23,932 bases of DNA from Gallionella sp. UBA4121 (GTDB lineage Bacteria; Pseudomonadota; Gammaproteobacteria; Burkholderiales; Gallionellaceae). Within the stretch, counting starts at the first letter, position 1; each line of letters starts with the position of its first letter. The position numbers and the translations under genes are program-made. Below are positions 1 to 7,258 of this stretch, one piece after another. Under the pieces are notes generated by a model. The model worked only from the letters and a program-made list of their open reading frames with translations. It searched no databases and had not been told where the DNA came from. Location: assembly GCA_002381565.1 (NCBI GenBank), contig DFWZ01000031.1, positions 1 through 23,932 of the forward strand, in the 5' to 3' direction.

Positions 1-78
1 GCGTCCGATCAGCGTGCTCTTGCCGTCGTCCACGCTGCCTGCGGTGATGAAACGAAGCAGTTGTGTCGTATTGTTCAT
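1..78 (-). CDS. cysN: Sulfate adenylyltransferase subunit 1 (CysN), 5' end only
   Basis: The first 26 codons of a GTPase subunit of ATP sulfurylase, cut by the window edge. The visible N-terminus begins MNNTTQLLRFITAGSVDDGK and contains the G1/P-loop motif GSVDDGKST at residues 14-22, the form typical of CysN/NodQ. CysN couples GTP hydrolysis to synthesis of adenosine 5'-phosphosulfate by CysD. It starts one base after the cysD stop codon, so it is the last visible gene of the leftward cys operon. The identification rests on the motif plus the cysD neighbour; whether it is a stand-alone cysN or a cysN-cysC fusion cannot be told here. Confidence 0.93.
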   Translation of the reverse strand, partial: MNNTTQLLRFITAGSVDDGKSTLIGR

Positions 79-79
79 G

Positions 80-979
80 TTAGAAATACCCTTCCTTTTT
101 GCGCAGTTCCATTGAGGCATCGGAGGTCTGATCGTCCATGCGTGTCGCCCCCCGTTCTGTGATGCGCGTAGTCGCCGTTTCGGCAATGATCTCATCGACA
201 TTGCTCGCGGTGGATTCCACCGGCGCGGTACAGGTCACGTCACCCACCGTGCGAAAACGCACCGAGAGCAGCTCTGTTTTTTCGCCTGGCTTCGGCTGCA
301 CCAGATCAGACACCGGAATCACCGAACCGCCGCGTCTGATTACTTCCCGCTGATGCGCGTAATAGATACTCGGTATGTGCAGGTTTTCACGCCCGATGTA
401 TTGCCAGATATCCAGTTCGGTCCAGTTGGAAATCGGGAATACGCGGATATTCTCGCCCGGATGCACGCGTGTGTTGTAGATGTCCCACAGTTCAGGGCGC
501 TGATTTTTCGGATCCCACTGACCGAACTCATCGCGAAACGAGAAGATGCGCTCCTTGGCACGCGCCTTTTCCTCGTCGCGCCTGGCGCCGCCCATGCAGG
601 CATCGAAGCCGAATTCGGCGATGGTCTCCAGCAATGTGACCGACTGGTAGGGATTGCGCGGCAGATCGGGATTCACAATCACGATGGTGCCGCGCCTGAT
701 GGAATCTTCCAGAGAACGTACGATCAGCCGCTCGCCCAGCTCCGCCGCCAGTTTGTCGCGGGTATTGATGACTTCCGGGAAGTTATGCTCGGTGTCGATG
801 TGTACCAGCGGGAACGGAAATTTGCATGGCCGGAACGCCTTTTCCGCCAGACGCAACATCACGATGGAGTCCTTGCCGCCGGAAAACAACAGCGCGGGAT
901 TTTTGCATTCCGCCGCCACCTCGCGCATGATGTGTATCGACTCGGACTCCAGCGCGTCCAGATGTGTAAATTTGCTCAT
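80..979 (-). CDS. cysD: Sulfate adenylyltransferase subunit 2 (CysD)
   Basis: A 299-residue ATP sulfurylase catalytic subunit, close to the family's usual 300 or so residues. It adenylates sulfate to APS in complex with CysN in the cytoplasm. The ATP-pyrophosphatase loop SGGKDS is at residues 33-38. Further CysD-typical blocks are GGARRDEEKARAKER and the HPGENIRVFPISNWTELDIW stretch. I chose the ATG at 979 (MSKFTHLDALESES) over an upstream in-frame ATG at 1054. The family begins at this point, an AGAAAG ribosome binding site precedes it, and the longer version would run back over the cysH 3' end. The gene starts 11 bases after cysH stops and is followed by cysN after one base. Confidence 0.96.
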   Translation of the reverse strand: MSKFTHLDALESESIHIMREVAAECKNPALLFSGGKDSIVMLRLAEKAFRPCKFPFPLVHIDTEHNFPEVINTRDKLAAELGERLIVRSLEDSIRRGTIVIVNPDLPRNPYQSVTLLETIAEFGFDACMGGARRDEEKARAKERIFSFRDEFGQWDPKNQRPELWDIYNTRVHPGENIRVFPISNWTELDIWQYIGRENLHIPSIYYAHQREVIRRGGSVIPVSDLVQPKPGEKTELLSVRFRTVGDVTCTAPVESTASNVDEIIAETATTRITERGATRMDDQTSDASMELRKKEGYF

Positions 980-990
980 AAATTTCTTTC

Positions 991-1686
991 TCAATTCTTG
1001 TTCATTTTTCCAAGATGCAGTCCGCACTCTTTCTGCCCGGCCTCTTCCCACCACCAGCGGCCTGCGCGGATATCCTCGCCGGGGGTCACGGAGCGGGTAC
1101 AGGGTGCGCAGCCGATGCTGGGATAAAACCTGTCGTGCAGCTTGTTGTATGGAACATCATGCAGCCTGATATATTCCCAGACCTCGGCGTTCGTCCATTC
1201 CAGCAACGGGTTGAATTTCTGCAAACCCTGTTCCGCATCGAAGGCCGATAATTCCAGACTGCCGCGTGTGGCGGCCTGATCTCGCCTCATCCCGGTGACC
1301 CAGGCCTTTTTGCCGGTCAGCGCGCGCTTCAACGGTTCGACCTTGCGCATGTGACAGCAGGCTTTGCGATTTTCCACGCTGTCATAAAATCCGTTCACGC
1401 CATTTTTCTCAACATAGGTTTCTACCGACAGTGCAGCAGGGAAATACACCTTTAGCGGCATACCGTAGCGTGCGCGCACCGCCTGCATCAGGTCATAGGT
1501 CTCCTGCGGCAGGCGTCCGGTATCCAGACTGAACATCTCGATATCCGGCTGATTTCGGGCGATCAGATCGGTCAGCACCATGTCTTCCGCGCCCAGACTG
1601 TTGGCAAAAGTGACCGGCGAAAAATCCTGCACCGCTGCCGCCAGCAACGCTTTTACCTGCCCGATTTTCGCCTCTAACGCACTCAT
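991..1686 (-). CDS. cysH: APS reductase (CysH, iron-sulfur type)
   Basis: A 231-residue thioredoxin-dependent reductase that converts APS to sulfite and AMP. Cys110-Cys111 and Cys193-x2-Cys196 form the CC...CxxC pattern that binds a [4Fe-4S] cluster in APS-specific reductases (EC 1.8.4.10) and is absent from the PAPS-specific enterobacterial form. The catalytic cysteine is Cys221 in the C-terminal KECGLH motif. The substrate preference (APS, not PAPS) is inferred from these cysteines and fits the absence of a cysC kinase in view. The ATG at 1686 overlaps the stop of the upstream DUF934 gene as ATGA, which suggests translational coupling. Confidence 0.95.
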   Translation of the reverse strand: MSALEAKIGQVKALLAAAVQDFSPVTFANSLGAEDMVLTDLIARNQPDIEMFSLDTGRLPQETYDLMQAVRARYGMPLKVYFPAALSVETYVEKNGVNGFYDSVENRKACCHMRKVEPLKRALTGKKAWVTGMRRDQAATRGSLELSAFDAEQGLQKFNPLLEWTNAEVWEYIRLHDVPYNKLHDRFYPSIGCAPCTRSVTPGEDIRAGRWWWEEAGQKECGLHLGKMNKN

Positions 1687-2192
1687 CGCATACCCCGTTC
1701 AGCACGGCGGAACAACGGCAATTTCTGATCACTCGACGCCTGATAACTTTCAGAAAAATCGTTCAACCCCTTCAACACCTCGTTGAGGTCTTTATCGGCA
1801 CGCGGCGCGAACGCATCGAAGCCGACCCGCTGCATATAAAATAACTGGTCGCGCAACACCTCGCCGATGGCGCGCAACTCGCCCTTATAATCCAGCCGCT
1901 CGCGCAAGATATAGGCGATGGAATAGCCACGTCCGTCCGCAAACTTCGGAAAATCAATCGCGATCACCGGGAGCTTGTCGACATCCTCCTGCAAGGCTTC
2001 CGGACGGTCCGAACTTGCCAGCCAGACGCCCAGATCGGCGCGATGCTTTAGCGTGTCACGTTGCGCCAGCCATACGTCCAGCGGCACGATGACCCTTCCC
2101 GGTGCGACAACCACACGCTGCGGCGTGTCGTCGCCACTCAGGCGCAGAACAGTCCAGTCATCCTCAACAATTGCTTTGTTTTTAATTATCAT
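1683..2192 (-). CDS. DUF934 protein of the sulfite-reduction operon
   Basis: A 169-residue protein of the DUF934 family, usually annotated as an oxidoreductase probably involved in sulfite reduction because it almost always follows a CysI-type sulfite reductase. No cysteine cluster or nucleotide-binding loop is evident, so it is not an obvious redox carrier. The central block (LPVIAIDFPKFADGRGYS, then a GELRAIGEVLRDQLFYMQR-like helix) is the recognisable family core. It overlaps cysI by one base (TGATG) and cysH by four (ATGA), so it is tightly coupled on both sides. The biochemical role is unknown; a structural or electron-transfer helper of CysI is an inference from context. Confidence 0.88.
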   Translation of the reverse strand: MIIKNKAIVEDDWTVLRLSGDDTPQRVVVAPGRVIVPLDVWLAQRDTLKHRADLGVWLASSDRPEALQEDVDKLPVIAIDFPKFADGRGYSIAYILRERLDYKGELRAIGEVLRDQLFYMQRVGFDAFAPRADKDLNEVLKGLNDFSESYQASSDQKLPLFRRAERGMR

Positions 2193-3931
2193 CAGAACCT
2201 CGGTGAGTAATAGGGCGTGTCATAGGGCACACCTGTTTGCAATAATTCATATTCAGCGCCCGACAGCGCTTCATCGCCTTCTACCGGCGTCGCATAAACG
2301 TAAGCCTTGAAGGGCTCATAGCCTGTCCGGCGCACGGTATCGATGAAGCGCTCGTCGTCAAAGCGCTCGCGCACATAGACTTGCAGCAGGCGTGCGATCA
2401 CTTCCGGGATTTGCCCGAACGTGAATGAGCGTCCGATGACTCTTCCGATGGCGCTCTCGTTACCCTGTGCACCACCGATCGAGACCTGATACCACTCCTC
2501 GCCGTCCTTATCCACACCCAGTATGCCGATATGTCCTACGTGATGATGCGCACAGGCATTCACGCAACCCGAGATATTGAGTTCAATCTCGCCGATATCG
2601 TGGAGAAAATCGATATTGTCGAAACATTCTGCAACGGCCTTTGCCAGCGGGATGGAACGCGCATTCGCCAGTGCGCAAAAGTCTCCTCCCGGGCAGCAGA
2701 TAATGTCGGTCAGCAGCCCGATGTTCGGTGTCGCCAGCCCTTTAGCCGCCTGCCAAAGGGCGATCAAATCGGCCTGTTTGACATCCGCCAGCACCATATT
2801 TTGCATATGCGTGATGCGCAACTCGCCAAAACTGAAACGTTCCGCCAGCTCAGCGGCGGCATCCATTTGCGCCGCGGTCGCATCGCCAGGTGCGACACCT
2901 GTTTTCTTCAGCGACAAAACCACGGCGGCATAACCCGGCACCTTGTGCGGTTTGACATTGCGCTGCATCCAGTTGGCAAAGGCCTTGTTGTCTTTTTGAA
3001 ACGCTTCCAGTTCGGTGTTAGCTGCGGGCAGAACTTGATAAGCGGGCGCATCGAAAAAAGCTGAGACACGACTCAGTTCCTCGTCCGTTATCGTGCAAGG
3101 CCCGCCCTTGGTGAATTGCCACTCGGCTTCAACCTGGCGCCTGAATTCCTCAATGCCTAACGCTTTCACCAGTATCTTGATGCGCGCCTTGTAGATGTTG
3201 TCGCGTCGGCCATACTGGTTGTAGACGCGCACGATGGCTTCCAGATAGGTAATCGCATCCTGCCACGGCACAAAATCGCAGATTTCGGTACCGATGACGG
3301 GCGTTCTCCCCAGACCGCCGCCGACCAGCACGCGAAAACCAGTTTCGCCCAGGGCATTCTTCACCACCGACAGGCCTATATCGTGCACCGCAATCGCGGC
3401 TCGATCGTTGGCGGCACCGGTAATGGCAAATTTGAATTTGCGCGGCAGATAGGCAAACTCCGGATGGAAGGTGCTCCACTGGCGTAAAAGCTCGGCAAAG
3501 GGACGCGGATCAACAATCTCATCCTGTGCGACGCCGGCATACTCATCGCAAGTGATGTTGCGTATGCAATTTCCCGACGTCTGGTTCGCGTGCATTTCCA
3601 CGCTGGCCAGATCAGCCAGAATGTCGGCTGCATCCTGCAGCCTGATCCAGTTGAACTGAACGTTCTGACGCGTGGAGAAATGACCGTAGTCGCGGTCATA
3701 CTTGCGCGCGATATGCGCAAACATGCGCAGCTGCGCGCTGGAGAGCAGACCGTAAGGCACGGCGATGCGCAGCATGTAGGCGTGTATCTGCATGTACAGG
3801 CCGTTTTGCAAACGCAGAATGCGGAATTCGTCTTCCGTCAGCTCACCGGACAGGCGACGGTCAACCTGATCGCGAAACTGCGCAATGCGCTGGGCGACTA
3901 TCTTGTGATCGAACTGATCATAACGATACAT
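2192..3931 (-). CDS. cysI: Sulfite reductase hemoprotein (CysI-type nitrite/sulfite reductase)
   Basis: A 579-residue siroheme and [4Fe-4S] enzyme that reduces sulfite to sulfide with six electrons. The cluster ligands are visible as Cys413-x5-Cys419 and Cys456-x3-Cys460, the last in the diagnostic block SGCVNACAHHHVGHIG. The two-fold repeated ferredoxin-like half-domain layout appears as YGHFSTRQNVQFNW (about residues 82-95) and the related FSFGELRITHMQNMVLADV (about 366-384). No flavoprotein partner (cysJ) is present in the window, so electrons probably come from ferredoxin or an unlinked reductase. The ribosome binding site (CCGGAGGAGAGC) lies directly before the ATG and overlaps the end of the preceding small gene. 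Confidence 0.94.
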   Translation of the reverse strand: MYRYDQFDHKIVAQRIAQFRDQVDRRLSGELTEDEFRILRLQNGLYMQIHAYMLRIAVPYGLLSSAQLRMFAHIARKYDRDYGHFSTRQNVQFNWIRLQDAADILADLASVEMHANQTSGNCIRNITCDEYAGVAQDEIVDPRPFAELLRQWSTFHPEFAYLPRKFKFAITGAANDRAAIAVHDIGLSVVKNALGETGFRVLVGGGLGRTPVIGTEICDFVPWQDAITYLEAIVRVYNQYGRRDNIYKARIKILVKALGIEEFRRQVEAEWQFTKGGPCTITDEELSRVSAFFDAPAYQVLPAANTELEAFQKDNKAFANWMQRNVKPHKVPGYAAVVLSLKKTGVAPGDATAAQMDAAAELAERFSFGELRITHMQNMVLADVKQADLIALWQAAKGLATPNIGLLTDIICCPGGDFCALANARSIPLAKAVAECFDNIDFLHDIGEIELNISGCVNACAHHHVGHIGILGVDKDGEEWYQVSIGGAQGNESAIGRVIGRSFTFGQIPEVIARLLQVYVRERFDDERFIDTVRRTGYEPFKAYVYATPVEGDEALSGAEYELLQTGVPYDTPYYSPRF

Positions 3932-4162
3932 TTAGCTCTCCTCCGGAGAATAATGTTTGGAGACCGGCAACAGCAGCGCAGCCGCCAGCGGAAACTTCGC
4001 GCCATACGCCAGAATGTGCGCCACATCCGCATCTTCGTCATGACGCAGTGCCGCGCCGATATAGGCATGTTCGCCGGTTTGTCCGACCACAACGCCGATG
4101 CGTCCACCGCATCCGTTGAACCAGCTGACTTGTTTGGGTTTATTGGCTTTATTCTCACTCAT
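3932..4162 (-). CDS. Small conserved-looking protein of the cys operon, function unknown
   Basis: A 76-residue reading frame placed between the TSUP transporter gene and cysI, with a good ribosome binding site (AAGGAAA, seven bases before the ATG) and nine bases of spacing from the upstream gene. Its stop codon abuts the cysI ATG, so it looks like a real operon member. The protein begins with a short basic polar tail, then has an NGCGGRIGVVVGQTGEHAY stretch and an alanine/leucine-rich segment near residues 50-66 that could be amphipathic or weakly membrane-seeking. The single cysteine sits in GCGG. I do not recognise the family. Position suggests a role in sulfite reduction or sulfur transport. 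Confidence 0.78.
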   Translation of the reverse strand: MSENKANKPKQVSWFNGCGGRIGVVVGQTGEHAYIGAALRHDEDADVAHILAYGAKFPLAAALLLPVSKHYSPEES

Positions 4163-4171
4163 GATTTTTCC

Positions 4172-4951
4172 TTAGCTATAGAACACCATCTTGAAACCGA
4201 TAATCAGCAATATCACCGCCAGAGTCGGACGCAACACATGTTCCGGGACTTTCGCGCTGACGTGACTGCCGATGTAAATTCCGGGCAAGGAACCTGCCAG
4301 CAGGCTGCCGAGCAACACCAGATCCACCGTACCCAGCGCCAGATGCCCCATGCCGGCAAAGGCCGTGAGCGGCACCGCATGTGCAATATCGGTGCCGACA
4401 ACTTTCACGGACGGCATGCGCGGATACAAGAACAACAGCGCTACCGTGCCCAGCACCCCGGCACCGATGGAAGAAACTGTCACCAGCGCACCGACGATCA
4501 CACCTGTGGCTAGCGTCGCGGCAGGCAGATAGCGATGATGCAATTCATTGCCTTCACTGCGCCGGGCAACTTTCATGATCTGCTGCTTGAACAACAGCAC
4601 CACAGCCGTCAGCAGCAAGGCTGCACTCAGCACACCGGTCACCAGAGTGCGCAACGACTTCTCATCCAGCGCCAGATACTTCAGCAGCAAAATGGTGACA
4701 AGTGCGGCAGGCAGACTGCCCAGTGACAACAGCCCAACCACTTTCCAGTCCACCGTGCCGCGCCGGCTGTGCACCCATGCCCCGACCGTCTTGGTCAGCG
4801 AGGCATACAACAAATCCGTCCCCACGGCGGTTGCGGGCGAGACGCCAAAAAACAGCACCAGCAACGGCGTCATCAGCGACCCACCACCCACACCGGTAAC
4901 GCCGACAATCAGACCGACCACAAAGCCGGATAATGTGAACATCCAATCCAT
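4172..4951 (-). CDS. TSUP/TauE-SafE family membrane transporter
   Basis: A 259-residue integral membrane protein with about seven to eight hydrophobic segments. It starts with the family signature GFVVGLIVGVTGVGGGSLMTP and has the second half-repeat signature LVTVSSIGAGVLGTVALLFLYPRMP. The TauE/SafE (4-toluene sulfonate uptake permease, TSUP) family moves sulfur-containing anions such as sulfite, sulfonates or sulfoacetate. As first gene of an assimilatory cys operon it may take up sulfate or export excess sulfite; direction and substrate are inferred, not seen. The ATG at 4951 has an AGGTG ribosome binding site. It is the promoter-proximal gene of the leftward operon. Confidence 0.88.
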   Translation of the reverse strand: MDWMFTLSGFVVGLIVGVTGVGGGSLMTPLLVLFFGVSPATAVGTDLLYASLTKTVGAWVHSRRGTVDWKVVGLLSLGSLPAALVTILLLKYLALDEKSLRTLVTGVLSAALLLTAVVLLFKQQIMKVARRSEGNELHHRYLPAATLATGVIVGALVTVSSIGAGVLGTVALLFLYPRMPSVKVVGTDIAHAVPLTAFAGMGHLALGTVDLVLLGSLLAGSLPGIYIGSHVSAKVPEHVLRPTLAVILLIIGFKMVFYS

Positions 4952-4984
4952 TGCACACCTGCATTAACTAATTCAGGGATGCAT

Positions 4985-5059
4985 CTTATCCTTCCGTTAT
5001 CAATATACTTAATGGTTATCTGTTATCATCTTATAATCAAAAGGAATATAGGATTGGCG
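4985..5059. promoter_or_regulatory. Divergent cys operon/cysB control region with repeated GTTATC boxes
   Basis: The space between the divergent transporter gene and the LysR regulator is AT-rich and holds GTTATC at 4996-5001, 5015-5020 and 5022-5027, plus a CTTATC variant at 4985-4990. On the operon strand these read GATAAC. LysR regulators commonly bind such repeated half-sites between themselves and a divergent target, and CysB sites are degenerate TTAT/ATAA-rich sequences. A possible -10 (TATATT on the minus strand) lies between two of the boxes, with no good -35, as expected for an activator-dependent promoter. Binding by CysB is inferred. Confidence 0.5.
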
Positions 5060-6001
5060 ATGAATCTACAGCAATTGCGTTATCTCAACGAAATCGTGCG
5101 GCGTGATTTGAAAATCTCAGATGCAGCGCTCGCGCTCTATACCTCGCAACCCGGCATCAGCAAACAGATCAAGCTGCTGGAAGAAGAGCTGGGCATCCAG
5201 ATTTTCGTGCGCAACGGCAAGCGCATCACCGCCATCACCGAGCCGGGCAAAGGCCTGCTTGCCATTGCCCAGCGCATGCTGCTCGATGCGGAGAATTTCA
5301 AACAGTTTGCTCAGGAATTCCATTCCAAGGATACCGGCCAACTGACCATCGCCACCACCCACACTCAGGCGCGCTATGCGTTGCCGCCGGTGGTAAAAAA
5401 GTTCATCGAGCGCTATCCAAAGGTTAAACTGAGCTTGCATCAGGGCAGCCCGACGCAGATTGCCGAGCAGGTACTGCACGGCGAGGCCGACATCTGCATT
5501 GCCACCGAAAGTCTGTCGCTGTACGAAGGACTGGTCACCCTGCCTTGCTATGAATGGCATCATTGCGTGATTACCCCGCCTGACCATCCCTTGCTGAAAG
5601 AAAAGACGCTGACCCTGAAATCCATCGCGCAATATCCTGTCATCACCTATGACTCCGCCTTTTCCGGGCGAGGCAAGATCAACGATGCCTTCGAGAAAGC
5701 CGGCATCACGCCTGACATCGCGCTCACGGCAATCGATGCCGATGTCATTAAAACCTATGTGGAATTGGGGCTGGGGATAGGCATCATGGCCGAAATCGCC
5801 TTTATCCCGGAACGGGAACCGCATCTGCGCATGATGAATGCCCGTCATTTATTCAAACCCAGCACCACGCGGATTGCGATACGCAAAAACGATTACCTGC
5901 GCGCCTATACTTACGACTTCATCGAATTATTCGCCCCGCACCTGACCCGCAAAGTCGTGGCCGAGGCGATGCATCTTTCCAGCTTCATGCTTGAAAAATA
6001 G
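5060..6001 (+). CDS. cysB: CysB-type LysR family transcriptional regulator
   Basis: A 313-residue LysR regulator with an N-terminal winged helix-turn-helix (about residues 1-60, MNLQQLRYLNEIVRR through YTSQPGISKQIKLLEEELG) and a C-terminal periplasmic-binding-like effector domain. The blocks TTHTQARYALPPVVKKF, LHQGSPTQIAEQVLHGEADI and GLGIGIMAEIAF are typical of CysB/Cbl, which sense O-acetylserine or N-acetylserine (CysB) or APS (Cbl) and control sulfur assimilation. I prefer the ATG at 5060, preceded by AAGGA-type sequence, over an upstream in-frame ATG at 4979 that would add 27 residues foreign to the family. It is divergent from the cys operon, its probable target. Confidence 0.93.
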   Translation: MNLQQLRYLNEIVRRDLKISDAALALYTSQPGISKQIKLLEEELGIQIFVRNGKRITAITEPGKGLLAIAQRMLLDAENFKQFAQEFHSKDTGQLTIATTHTQARYALPPVVKKFIERYPKVKLSLHQGSPTQIAEQVLHGEADICIATESLSLYEGLVTLPCYEWHHCVITPPDHPLLKEKTLTLKSIAQYPVITYDSAFSGRGKINDAFEKAGITPDIALTAIDADVIKTYVELGLGIGIMAEIAFIPEREPHLRMMNARHLFKPSTTRIAIRKNDYLRAYTYDFIELFAPHLTRKVVAEAMHLSSFMLEK

Positions 6002-6056
6002 CCATCTGCAATTCACACACGAGACCCGCTTGACTCATCCACCCACCCTGACTGAA

Positions 6057-7232
6057 ATGGAGCTCAAACCCGTCATCTCGATGGCAGCACTGGCACGCCT
6101 GACAGGTACCGAGTTTCCGGGTTTGGTAACACGGATGTTCGCTGAACCTGTTGACAGCGATCTTTTCATGAATCAGTTTCAGCTTTTCTCCATTCTGGGC
6201 AACAAAGACTTCGCGCTTGAAATGCAGGCAAAAGCGCTGGAACTGGGTACAGTTTACCGTATTCTGGGCAGCAAAAAACCGGCTATCCGGCTGCTTGCGC
6301 TGATGGCTCCTGGCGACTCGACCGACAACACGCCGCTCGACTATTTGATTGAGGATATGGACATACAGCTCGATCTTCTCTATATCCTGCCCGGACATCC
6401 GCTGCCAGACCGCATCCCGGAACACGATGTGGCGATCATCGCTCCCGGCGAATCAGCCAAAAACAGGCCTGTGCTTGAAATGATGAGTGAACTGACAGCG
6501 AACTGGCCGCGTCCGGTGTTGAACCATGCAAGACATATCCTGTGCTGCTCAAGAGACGGAATCTATCAGTTGCTAAAAGACATTCCCGGCCTCCTGATCC
6601 CGAGCACCCTGCGTGTCTCCCGAGATGAGCTGGGCGGCGTTGCCAGGCTTGCACAGCCTGTCAACGAGCTGTTCGGTGGCGCGGCCTACCCCATCACGGT
6701 CAGACCGCTCGACTCCCAGGGCGGCCGCGGGCTATCCAGGATCAACAATGCGACGGAACTGGCGGCTTATCTGGATACTGCCAGTGCACAGGAATTTTAT
6801 GTTTCCCTTTTCATGGATTACCGCAGCGCAGACGGACTCTATCGCAAGGCGCGAATCGCCCTGATCGACGGAATGCCCTATATCTGCCATCTGGCGATAA
6901 GCGAAAACTGGATCGTCCACTATGGCTCTGCGGACATGATGGACAGTGCTGACAAGCGCCGCGAAGAAGCCCGTTTCATGCAAAATTTCGACAGTGATTT
7001 TGTGCGACGTCACGCCGCTGCGTTGCGTTCGATCGCCGATCAATTGAAACTTGATTATGTCGTGATCGACTGCGCCCAAGCCCCGGACGGGAAACTGCTT
7101 TTGTTCGAGGCAGACAATCGCGGCTGGATACATGCGACCGACCCGGTTGATCTTTTTCGATATAAACAGGAACCTATGCAGCGTGTTTTTACAGCCTTTC
7201 GCGCCATGCTGCTCAAGGCAACTGGCAAGTGA
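6057..7232 (+). CDS. ATP-grasp domain protein of unknown function
   Basis: About 391 residues from the ATG at 6057. In-frame TTG codons at 6030 and 5991 would lengthen it (5991 overlaps the cysB end), and no start has a strong ribosome binding site, so the start is uncertain. The C-terminal half looks like an ATP-grasp ligase: a nucleotide-loop-like TVRPLDSQGGRGLSRI block, the basic RKARIALIDGMPYICHLA strand pair, and the LDYVVIDCAQAPDGKLLLFEADNRG segment that should carry metal-ligating acidic residues. The N-terminal part (IRLLALMAPGDSTDNTPLDYLIED; EHDVAIIAPGES; NHARHILCCSRDGIYQLL) resembles the pre-ATP-grasp region that in other bacteria can follow TPR repeats. No substrate can be named. 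It follows cysB in the same direction. Confidence 0.82.
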   Translation: MELKPVISMAALARLTGTEFPGLVTRMFAEPVDSDLFMNQFQLFSILGNKDFALEMQAKALELGTVYRILGSKKPAIRLLALMAPGDSTDNTPLDYLIEDMDIQLDLLYILPGHPLPDRIPEHDVAIIAPGESAKNRPVLEMMSELTANWPRPVLNHARHILCCSRDGIYQLLKDIPGLLIPSTLRVSRDELGGVARLAQPVNELFGGAAYPITVRPLDSQGGRGLSRINNATELAAYLDTASAQEFYVSLFMDYRSADGLYRKARIALIDGMPYICHLAISENWIVHYGSADMMDSADKRREEARFMQNFDSDFVRRHAAALRSIADQLKLDYVVIDCAQAPDGKLLLFEADNRGWIHATDPVDLFRYKQEPMQRVFTAFRAMLLKATGK

Positions 7233-7258
7233 TTCTGGCCGGCGAGGACGGTGGCGTT

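Noticed and set aside
353..1126. A 257-codon open frame antisense to cysD and cysH
   Set aside because: Both strands cannot be well-formed here; the minus strand carries intact CysD and CysH motifs, and this frame has none.
3590..4513. A 307-codon open frame on the plus strand
   Set aside because: It lies antisense to cysI, the 76-residue gene and the transporter gene. Its translation is low-complexity (Gln/His/Arg-rich) without domains, as expected of a shadow frame in GC-rich DNA.
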